DNA from: Streptomyces composti
GTDB taxonomy: Bacteria; Actinomycetota; Actinomycetes; Streptomycetales; Streptomycetaceae
Direction of reading: 5' to 3'
Assembly: GCF_012034205.1 (NCBI RefSeq)
Contig: NZ_JAATEM010000027.1
Location: 44,091-108,090, forward strand
DNA: 64,000 nt
Shown here: positions 17,532 to 24,047 of the stretch, piece by piece
Layout: each line of letters starts with the position of its first letter
How positions within the stretch are numbered: position 1 is the stretch's first letter
Program-made: the position numbers and the translations under genes
The notes under the pieces: generated by a model
The model's database searches: none
What the model was told of the DNA's origin: nothing
What the model saw: the letters and a program-made list of their open reading frames with translations, nothing else

Positions 17532-18391
17532 GTGGGGAACTCGCCGTACCAGTCACGCTGGAGAAGGTGCTGCGGGAGGTACTCCGACTCGACATTGATG
17601 GGAAGGCCGCCGTCGTGCGCCCAGCAGGCGATGGCGAGAGGGCCGAGGGCGATGGCGCCGTCAATGTGCCCTGCCCTCTCCTCCGTCAGCGTCCAGTACT
17701 GACGGTGCCGTTTCAGCGCCTCTTCCAAGGCGGGGCTGAAGCCGGCCTCGTCCCTGCGCACGAAGTGATAAAAGAGGTTGATCGGCGGGTAGAGAATCCC
17801 TTCCAGAAGATCGGGCGGCGCAATGCGGGCCACAGCAGGATTTGATGCCTCAAGCGTCGCCGTGAGCTTCTCGACAATCCCCGGCCGACGCAACCAATAG
17901 GTCTGCAGTGTGTCGACCCAGTGATAGATGTACTCGTCGTACTGACCTTCCGGCGCCCGCAGGCGCTCCAAGGGCACCTCACACAGTTGCGCCATTCGCT
18001 GCGCGTCGCGGCAGATGACAGCCAGCCAGAACGCAGTCAGCCAGGCCCCCGCCTTCGCGGTCGAGAGCGGTCCGTTGTACGGCAGCCTGCGTACCTTGTG
18101 GTGAATTCGGCACTCGAAATGACCGTTCTCACTCCCCGTCGCGGTGAAGAGCGCCGCGCCTACCTGCATGGCCGTGACGGCAGCTTCCCACGTCTCAACC
18201 ATGTCGGCTGTCGGGTCAAGGAGACAGCGCGCGCGCAGGTGCATCACGGCGGTATTGAAAGTGGAATCGATGACCGCCGTCGACTCTTCGAGATCGTCGA
18301 TCGATTCGATCAGATACGTTCCCAACTGCTCCGCGAGCCGCTCGGCACCGATGTCCAGAAGCAGCTCATGCCGAGCAATGTGTACGGTCAC
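17528..18391 (-). CDS. Imm49-like immunity protein
   Basis: A 287-residue, largely alpha-helical soluble protein starting at ATG 18391, overlapping the toxin stop as ATGA. Its features (AGAWLTAFWLAVICRD in the middle, INLFYHFVRRDE, and a C-terminal ESEYLPQHLLQRDWYGEFP) match my memory of the Imm49 family, common in Streptomyces polymorphic toxin loci. Immunity proteins bind and block the C-terminal domain of the toxin made just upstream, protecting producer and kin. GC content here and in the toxin C-terminus is visibly lower than in the flanking core genes, as is common for exchanged toxin/immunity modules. The family call is moderate; the toxin partnership is strongly supported by position. 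Confidence 0.78.
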   Translation of the reverse strand: MTVHIARHELLLDIGAERLAEQLGTYLIESIDDLEESTAVIDSTFNTAVMHLRARCLLDPTADMVETWEAAVTAMQVGAALFTATGSENGHFECRIHHKVRRLPYNGPLSTAKAGAWLTAFWLAVICRDAQRMAQLCEVPLERLRAPEGQYDEYIYHWVDTLQTYWLRRPGIVEKLTATLEASNPAVARIAPPDLLEGILYPPINLFYHFVRRDEAGFSPALEEALKRHRQYWTLTEERAGHIDGAIALGPLAIACWAHDGGLPINVESEYLPQHLLQRDWYGEFPT

Positions 18392-20973
18392 GAGAGAGTC
18401 CCCTTGCTGATGTCGAACCGACGATACGCATACCCAGTGTACGTCCCGGAGTTGATCTGGCCCTTGACAACGACGTACTCCAGCTTGCCCTGTCTCAGCG
18501 CCTTCTCGATATCCCGGACCAGCTTGACCTCACCACGCATTTTCATGTACTCGAGAATGTCCTGGAAGTATTCTCGACTCCCCTGGGAAACAGCACGACC
18601 GTCAGGCAGTTTACGTGACCCTAGATCGGTCCGGACGCCACCCTTTGCCTCGATGACGACTATTCGACCATCGGCATGCTTCCACACCTGGTCAAACTGA
18701 TCATTCCCGTTCTTGGGACCCAGAAGTGGCTGCTCTTCGAAGTCCGGGTACCGCTCCGCCATGTAGTGGTGCCTGGCGATTTGTTCGCCGAACTCCTCCG
18801 AGGCGTCGCGCATTGCGGTGTGGGACTCCTTGAAGGTTCCTCGCGCTTCGCCCCACTCAGCGGCTGTTTCAGGCGTCCCATGAACCTCGTGAGCGCGTTC
18901 GGTTCTTCCCTTGAGCTCCTTGACGATGTTGTCCCACTGAACCGCGAAATGGCGCTCCCGGGTCGCATCTTCCAGGAGCTGACGTCGGCCGGCACTGCTG
19001 ACGGTGTCCGCCCCCACTGACACATAGTCGTCGTCCAGGAAATGGGGCTCTGGAGCGGCTGGCGTGTCCTTGGCCAGAAGCCAAGGCCCGTCGGGAGTGA
19101 TCTGGGCAAGCTGCGGAGGCGTGAATCCGCTCTCGTCGCGTACTTCCAGCCTCTTACGCCACCCCTTTTTGTTGTAGTACTTCTCGAAATACCCAGGTTC
19201 ATGATTCGCTCGGTACACCTGGATCGCTTCTATCTGCTCCCGGGTCAGCGAACCAGGGGGCCCATAAGGATTTGGCCCCTCACGCATGAAGCTGGGCCGC
19301 TTGATGTCTTGCCGACTGGCCGGAAGGCCGGCACCCACGCGACCGCCATCGTCCCCGCCGGCGGCGATGGCACCGTCGCCGGCCGCACCCGACCCATGGG
19401 AACCGGTGCCTCCACGGCCACCCACGCCGGCAGCTTCACCGCCGCCGCCACCGCCTGACTGTGAGGCACTGGCGCGAGCAGCACCCTCGCCCACGGGCGC
19501 CGCCGCCGCTGCGTGACCCGGACGCTCACTTCGGCTGCCGCCCGCCGCGGTGGAGTCCCCCTCGCCAGAGGGCCCGCCATCAACTCCTGCACGAGCCGTG
19601 GCCTCCGTGGTCCGCGAAGCTGCCCCGACCGGCACGAGCTCCTCGTCACGGACAGGCGTGCGCCCGAGCGGCTCCTCCTGCAGGGTGACGGAACGTTCCC
19701 TCACAGGCGCGTCCGTGACGACCTTGCCGTCCTTCATGACGACGAACTCGCCGTTCTCGATGACGAGAACGGAACGTCCCGTGTCGTCGGTGAATTGCAG
19801 GACGCTGGTCGGGGTGCGGACCTCCGGGATCGTGTTCATGCCGCGCAGGCTCTGCGTGACCTGTGCTATCCGCGGCACCGCGGCGCCGGTCACCTTGAAC
19901 GCGGCACCGATCGGGTCGATCACCTCGCCCACCTTGGCGGCTGCCGCTGCTGCTCGGGCGGCTGTTCCCGCCCGGCTGGCGGAGGCGGCCTTGAGCGGTC
20001 CCACACCCAGGGTGAGCAGATTGAAGACAACCGTGCCGGTGGCGCGAGCAGGGTTCTCCTCCCACATGTCCCACGCCACCAGGCTCTTGCCGAACTCCTT
20101 GGCGTAGAGCTTGCTTTCCTGCGCGTACTTGGTCCCCAGGACCCCGCTGGGCTTCTGGCCGCCGGCCTCCATGAGGTAGACCTCCGTGCCGATGAGGGCC
20201 CGGAAGATCCCCTCCCATGCCTGCTTCGCCTGATGGGAACCGTCGAAACCGACGAGCGTGCCGATCCCCTCGACCGTCCCCCACACTCCGTCGACGATGA
20301 ACCCGTCCCAGACAAAACTCTTGGCGTAGTAGCCCAAGTCCTCGGGATCCCACCAGTCGTGGCGTTCGGTGACGGGCGTGCCCCAGGGCAGTTCTTCGGC
20401 TTGGTCCAGCACTTCGGCGCTGTAGCCGTAGAACTTCTCATGGAACCATTTGATCTGCCTGTCGCCGGTGATCATCCGGTACTGCGTGCCACCGACCAGC
20501 GCACTGATCTTGTTGGCACAGGCGATCTCCGCTGCCGTGAACTCGGCCTGGGCGGCATTCACCTCGTGCAGCAGGGCCTGATGCTCTTCGACCTTCGCCT
20601 CGTCCTTGTTCCAGTTCTCGTCGAACTCACCGTTCTCGCTCTTCAGGCCCGCGACGAACGTCGCAGCATCGACCTGCAGCTGCTTCAGCTTCTTGATGAT
20701 CGGAGCGACCTCGGTGGCGTACGTCCGCAGCGCGTCCGCCACCTTGTCGACCTTGTCGGCGAAGGCGTCGGCCGCATCGCTGGCCGGCTTGGTCGAGGCG
20801 AAGAGCTGTTCCGCCTCCGGTGCCTTGTAGAAGGCCGCCAGTCCCTGGAACTGCCGATGCGCCTCTCCGCCCGCCTGCCGGATGCCGTCCGCCTCCGTCA
20901 TCAGCGCGTCCGTGTGCTGATCGAGCTGACTGAGATCACCCGTGAACTGCGGTATCGCTTCGGGCTTGATCAC
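18388..20973 (-). CDS. Type VII-secreted polymorphic toxin with D...ExK nuclease-like C-terminus
   Basis: An 861-residue protein from GTG 20973 (VIKPEAIPQFTGDL), overlapping the DUF6507-like stop as GTGA; upstream in-frame sequence is not coding. Residues 1-150 are helical and coiled-coil-rich, like WXG/LXG targeting regions. Residues 150-350 include hydrophobic patches near 310-350. Residues 415-560 are a Gly/Ala/Ser-rich linker. The C-terminus (about 580-861) is a distinct lower-GC module with Asp761 in FDQVW and Glu775/Lys777 in VVIEAKGG, followed by YFQDILEYM, the D-x(n)-ExK arrangement of PD-(D/E)XK nucleases. An adjacent Imm49-like gene supports a toxin role. DNA or RNA cleavage in rival cells is inferred; the exact toxin family is unknown to me. 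Confidence 0.82.
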   Translation of the reverse strand: MIKPEAIPQFTGDLSQLDQHTDALMTEADGIRQAGGEAHRQFQGLAAFYKAPEAEQLFASTKPASDAADAFADKVDKVADALRTYATEVAPIIKKLKQLQVDAATFVAGLKSENGEFDENWNKDEAKVEEHQALLHEVNAAQAEFTAAEIACANKISALVGGTQYRMITGDRQIKWFHEKFYGYSAEVLDQAEELPWGTPVTERHDWWDPEDLGYYAKSFVWDGFIVDGVWGTVEGIGTLVGFDGSHQAKQAWEGIFRALIGTEVYLMEAGGQKPSGVLGTKYAQESKLYAKEFGKSLVAWDMWEENPARATGTVVFNLLTLGVGPLKAASASRAGTAARAAAAAAKVGEVIDPIGAAFKVTGAAVPRIAQVTQSLRGMNTIPEVRTPTSVLQFTDDTGRSVLVIENGEFVVMKDGKVVTDAPVRERSVTLQEEPLGRTPVRDEELVPVGAASRTTEATARAGVDGGPSGEGDSTAAGGSRSERPGHAAAAAPVGEGAARASASQSGGGGGGEAAGVGGRGGTGSHGSGAAGDGAIAAGGDDGGRVGAGLPASRQDIKRPSFMREGPNPYGPPGSLTREQIEAIQVYRANHEPGYFEKYYNKKGWRKRLEVRDESGFTPPQLAQITPDGPWLLAKDTPAAPEPHFLDDDYVSVGADTVSSAGRRQLLEDATRERHFAVQWDNIVKELKGRTERAHEVHGTPETAAEWGEARGTFKESHTAMRDASEEFGEQIARHHYMAERYPDFEEQPLLGPKNGNDQFDQVWKHADGRIVVIEAKGGVRTDLGSRKLPDGRAVSQGSREYFQDILEYMKMRGEVKLVRDIEKALRQGKLEYVVVKGQINSGTYTGYAYRRFDISKGTLS

Positions 20974-21362
20974 AGCCTGCCCGCCTTCCAGCCACCGGGC
21001 ATGTCGGGCCTCTCGACACCGGCCGCCCGGTGCTGCAGCTCGGCCGCCATCTCCAGATCGCCCCGCTGGTACGCGGCGGTGGCCTCCACCGCACCGTTGA
21101 CGGACCGGCTCACCCGCGTTCCGATGAACTGGAGTTCGTCTGCGGTGCCCACCATGAACTCGGCGAGCGCGGCGGCCACGATCCCGCCCTGCCCCTTGTG
21201 CTCCCCCTGGGCACCACCCGGTGCAAGGGTCCCCGCCGCGGTGGCCGCGCCCTGCAGGTCTTTCCCGTACGCCTGAACAATTTCGTCCAGGACCTTCATC
21301 ACGTCCCCCACATGAGAGACCACGATTCCGACCCCGGACGGGGATACGTCCCATCCCGGCAT
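20970..21362 (-). CDS. DUF6507-like small helical partner of the toxin
   Basis: A 130-residue protein beginning MPGWDVSPSGVGIVVSHVG, a start I associate with DUF6507 proteins. It is mostly alpha-helical with the length and heptad-like pattern of WXG100-superfamily proteins. It lies immediately upstream of the toxin and overlaps it by four bases, the usual place for small proteins that pair with the toxin N-terminus and form the targeting complex for EccC. The WD near the N-terminus is not a classical WXG turn. The chaperone or targeting role is inferred from position. Confidence 0.75.
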   Translation of the reverse strand: MPGWDVSPSGVGIVVSHVGDVMKVLDEIVQAYGKDLQGAATAAGTLAPGGAQGEHKGQGGIVAAALAEFMVGTADELQFIGTRVSRSVNGAVEATAAYQRGDLEMAAELQHRAAGVERPDMPGGWKAGRL

Positions 21363-21420
21363 GCGTCAGTCCTCGAATTCCCCGTTGTTCTGGCTGTGCT
21401 GCGCCCCCGGCGGGCACGCC

Positions 21421-21732
21421 TCAGCCGATGTTGTCCACCGCCGCGCGCGCCCTGGCCAGCGTCGTCTGCGCGGTCCCGTCGTTCTGCTCCATCGTGGTGC
21501 GGACGAGCCGGATGATCTCCCGCACCTCGCCGGCCGCACGGTGCCAGCGCTTCTCCTTGCCGTGGTACTCGTCGGCGACACCGTCGGCGGTGAAGTCGGC
21601 CATCGCCGCCTTCACGGCGCGGTCGCGATCGGTCAGGACGCGCTCGAGCTGGCCGATGACTCCCTGCAGGCTGATCTGCACCTCACCCGAGGCGGCGGTG
21701 TCGTATGAGCGGCGGTCCAGGTTCTGACCCAT
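21421..21732 (-). CDS. WXG100/ESAT-6-like secreted protein
   Basis: A 103-residue protein from ATG 21732 (MGQNLDRRSYDTAASGEVQI), preceded by a strong AAGGGGGAAT ribosome-binding site; the 45 extra in-frame residues upstream are not coding-like. Two helices of about 40 residues are separated by a turn (ADEYHGKEKRWHRAAGEV), the hairpin fold of the ESAT-6 superfamily, ending ARARAAVDNIG. It resembles Streptomyces proteins annotated as pore-forming ESAT-6 family. There is no signal peptide, consistent with type VII export. It probably forms a heterodimer with the product at 21788-22120. Confidence 0.82.
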   Translation of the reverse strand: MGQNLDRRSYDTAASGEVQISLQGVIGQLERVLTDRDRAVKAAMADFTADGVADEYHGKEKRWHRAAGEVREIIRLVRTTMEQNDGTAQTTLARARAAVDNIG

Positions 21733-21787
21733 ACCGGATTCCCCCTTGAAAACATTTACGTTGAACGCAGAAGCGTTATGGCCGGTG

Positions 21788-22120
21788 TCAGCGCGCGCCG
21801 AAGCGGGCCGCGTCGAAGTTCGCCGCGCCCATGTTCTGGTGGGCGTTGGTCTCCAGCTCCTGATCACCGGTGCCGAATGCGGTGTCCATGCCCACCTGGC
21901 CGCCCAGGATCGCGTGGAGAGAGCTGTTCAGGTCGCTGGTGATCTCGTCCGCATGCAGCTTGAACCGGTCGAACGCCGCCTTGCCCGCCCCGTTGAACTT
22001 CCCTTCGAGCGGCTCTGCCGCCTGGATCAGCCATCGGATCAGCGTGCCCAGATCGTCGACCGAACCGACCGTGCTCTTCCCGAGATTCGACAGGGTCGTC
22101 GCCCCCATGTCGAACTTCAT
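21788..22120 (-). CDS. WXG100-like secreted protein, first gene of the T7SS operon
   Basis: A 110-residue protein starting at ATG 22120 (MKFDMGATTLSNLGKSTVGS). The helix-turn-helix hairpin has KFNGAGKAAFDRFKLHADEI at the turn, in the place of the WXG motif (here FNG). The C-terminal tail NMGAANFDAARFGAR may carry the export signal. It is the most upstream gene of a minus-strand run of ten genes, so the operon promoter should lie at about 22125-22330, opposite the DUF7691-like gene. A substrate or structural partner role together with the next gene is inferred from ESX loci in general. Confidence 0.8.
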   Translation of the reverse strand: MKFDMGATTLSNLGKSTVGSVDDLGTLIRWLIQAAEPLEGKFNGAGKAAFDRFKLHADEITSDLNSSLHAILGGQVGMDTAFGTGDQELETNAHQNMGAANFDAARFGAR

Positions 22121-22393
22121 GCTTCACCCCCGTGCGTCACCTGCGCCTCATGATCTCGAACATCCTGGCGCACGCTCGGTTGCAAACGCAATGTGGGACA
22201 GGCGAGTTGGCGCGATCGGAGCCCTATACGCGGGAGATCACACTGTTGTTCACGAACGCACCGTGGCAGACGACACTTCGTCCACCCGGCGGTCCGGCGT
22301 GTCGACGTCCACGAGCCGCCACAACTGGCGTGCACGTCACGCCTCTTGGGAAGGCGACGGGCGCTGTCAGTCCCCACCCCTACGGTGGGCCGT
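22121..22393. other. Divergent promoter region of the T7SS operon and the DUF7691-like gene
   Basis: A 273-base spacer separates the diverging type VII operon and the plus-strand gene at 22394. I see no gene in it. It must carry both promoters, but no strong -35/-10 pair or operator stands out. It is somewhat lower in GC than its flanks (for example around 22180-22265), as promoter regions often are. Confidence 0.5.
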
Positions 22394-23014
22394 ATGAGTT
22401 CTTCGCTGAGCGTCTACCTGCTGGATGTCGCCGCCACCCGGGCACTCGTCGGTTCCCGTGACGAGCAGTTGCTGGAGGTCATACGCAGCAACTTCGGAGA
22501 CGACCTGGAGCGGGACGACGACTACTTCAAGCATCTGATCGCCGAGGGCGCTCCGACGGCGTACGAGGCGCTGTGCGCGGTCGTGCACGGGGGGCCGTTC
22601 AGCGAGAAGAGGGAGCACGCCTTCCAGTACGGCTACGCCTACCGGCGGTTGTGCTCGCTCACCGGGTCCTTCCTGGACAACTCCTGTTTCACTCCGCACC
22701 GGGGCAGCTGGCTCTCGGTGGTGGACGACGGGCTCGCGGCACTGGGCGTGACGGCGGTGTCCGTGGAGAAGTTCAGTGATGCGGATCTGCCGGCGCCGCT
22801 GCCGTACACCGACATGCCGGGGTGCGGTGAGTGGACACCGCAGGCCGTCGCGCGGGCGCTGGAGCAGTTCGAGGAGACCAAGCGGGCCGTCGACGCCTCG
22901 GGGGAGGCGCCGCCGCTCGAGCCGGAGGTGGTGGAGGCCGTGATGCAGTGCCTCGGGTGGATGCGGCTTGCGGCGGCCCGGCCGGGGTTCGGGGTGATCG
23001 GGTTCCGGTCATGA
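22394..23014 (+). CDS. DUF7691-like protein of unknown function
   Basis: A 206-residue soluble protein from ATG 22394 (MSSSLSVYLLDVAATRALVG). The conserved-looking core contains HAFQYGYAYRRLCSLTGSFL, then YTDMPGCGEWT and VMQCLGWMRLAA. I associate this pattern with the Streptomyces DUF7691 family. There is no membrane span or signal. It often appears as a lone accessory gene; proximity to polymorphic toxin loci hints at an immunity-type role, but nothing here shows that. The start is fixed by the conserved MSSxLSVYLLDV beginning. Confidence 0.72.
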   Translation: MSSSLSVYLLDVAATRALVGSRDEQLLEVIRSNFGDDLERDDDYFKHLIAEGAPTAYEALCAVVHGGPFSEKREHAFQYGYAYRRLCSLTGSFLDNSCFTPHRGSWLSVVDDGLAALGVTAVSVEKFSDADLPAPLPYTDMPGCGEWTPQAVARALEQFEETKRAVDASGEAPPLEPEVVEAVMQCLGWMRLAAARPGFGVIGFRS

Positions 23015-23155
23015 GGGCGGGCGCACGCGAGAGCGAACAAGTCCGGCTTTCAACGGATGAAATGGCGCAATCGGGGCTGGTATGCGGGCCCTGGGGCTCC
23101 ATAGCTTTGCCCCCGACCACGCTCAAGCTGAACGCAACGAGCAAGGGGGAAACGA

Positions 23156-23503
23156 GTGAAACCGGCAGTGAGAAATCTGCTGAGAACCGCGACCGTTCTC
23201 GGCGGTGCCGCACTCCTGGCCATCACCACCGCCACGTCGGCGTCGGCCGTCACCACCGTCAGCCACGGGTCGGACCGTGCACAGGCCACGCAGTACTCGA
23301 TGCGGGCCTTCGACGGTGAGCGCGACGGCAACGGGGTCTACGCCGACGCGTATCTGGCCAACGGTGCGCATGTCTCTCAGTGGGACGGCAACGGGGCCAA
23401 GGGCGACTGGGGTCCCTGGGCCACGTACAGCTCCCCGATCAAGCAGTTCCGGGTCTGCGAGGACCACGTGGGCTGCTCCGGCTGGGTCTACTGGCCGAAG
23501 TGA
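23156..23503 (+). CDS. Small secreted protein
   Basis: A 115-residue protein starting at GTG 23156 after a strong AAGGGGGAAA ribosome-binding site. A clear Sec signal peptide (residues 1-32: basic start, LLRTATVLGGAALLAITTATSASA) predicts cleavage after ASA. The mature 83 residues contain two cysteines (RVCEDHVGCSGW), probably disulfide-bonded, and several aromatic and Gly/Asp residues (VYADAYLANGAHVSQWDGNG). It looks like one of the small extracellular proteins common in Streptomyces; function unknown. A long hairpin follows 76 bases after the stop, so it is probably a single-gene transcript. Confidence 0.78.
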   Translation: MKPAVRNLLRTATVLGGAALLAITTATSASAVTTVSHGSDRAQATQYSMRAFDGERDGNGVYADAYLANGAHVSQWDGNGAKGDWGPWATYSSPIKQFRVCEDHVGCSGWVYWPK

Positions 23504-23579
23504 GCCGGGGAGCCGGGGGACGGACACGCTGAGAAGCGATGAGCAGCCGTAGGAACCCCGCACAGCGCGGACATGGCAG

Positions 23580-23611
23580 CGGCGGCGCCGGAAGGGATTC
23601 CGGCGCCGCCG
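23580..23611 (+). terminator. Strong 14-bp hairpin terminator after the secreted protein gene
   Basis: Perfect 14-bp arms at 23580-23593 and 23598-23611 with a GGGA loop. A second imperfect stem follows (CGGGGCC at 23621-23627 with GGCCCCG at 23639-23645). No T-run, as is usual for Streptomyces terminators. Confidence 0.75.
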
Positions 23612-23645
23612 TTCGTGTCGCGGGGCCCCTCGGGCAGAGGCCCCG

Positions 23646-23927
23646 CCGTGCTGCAGCAGCTGTGCCGGGACGAGGCCGGCCGGCGGTGCGGACGTTCCGC
23701 CGATCTCCGTGGTGATCAGCGCCTGTGCCCGCACCGTCGCCGGCCGCCGGGTGGCGTGGGCCCGTACGTGCGCATCAGGCCGTGGGCCCCCCGGATCGGG
23801 ACCGAGGCCCGGCCCGGCCAGGATGCCCGGGCCGCCTCGCCCCGGTACCGGCCCGGGCGCGCGTCGCGCGCCACCGCTCCTGGCGGGCAACGGCATTGCC
23901 ACCGCGCCGGAGGGGAAAGATGCCCCC
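23646..23927. other. Gene-poor spacer before the CHAT-domain gene
   Basis: About 280 bases with open frames in several registers but no protein-like composition: the translations are Arg/Pro/Gly-rich in all six frames. I see no hairpin or operator of note. It may hold the promoter of the CHAT gene or decayed coding sequence. Confidence 0.35.
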
Positions 23928-24047
23928 ATGATCGGACTCGACGTGGCCCTGCGCGAGCCCGCGCCCGTCTGGTCGGCGGCCGGAGCGGCCGCGCTCGCAA
24001 CGCCGGCGTGCGCGAGGGCGGGCACCTGCGGAAGGCGACGCCGATGA
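23928..24047 (+). CDS. Possible 39-residue coupled peptide upstream of the CHAT gene
   Basis: A short frame from ATG 23928 (MIGLDVALREPAPVWSAAG) ends TGA at 24045-24047, overlapping the CHAT start as ATGA. GGGGAAAG at about 23913-23920 is a reasonable ribosome-binding site. The product has a hydrophobic middle and two cysteines. It could be a leader peptide that couples translation, a remnant of a small trypsin/CHAT-associated domain, or chance. Support is limited to the ribosome-binding site and overlap. Confidence 0.35.
   Translation: MIGLDVALREPAPVWSAAGAAALATPACARAGTCGRRRR

Noticed and set aside
20974..21417. N-terminal extension of the toxin frame to 21417
   Set aside because: The extension reads in another frame of the DUF6507-like gene and is Gly/Arg-rich. 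GTG 20973 forms a GTGA overlap with that gene and starts the helical domain.
23573..24043. Extension of the CHAT protein to 23573
   Set aside because: It would begin inside the terminator hairpin and is Arg/Pro/Gly-rich; ATG 24044 is the first codon followed by protein-like sequence.
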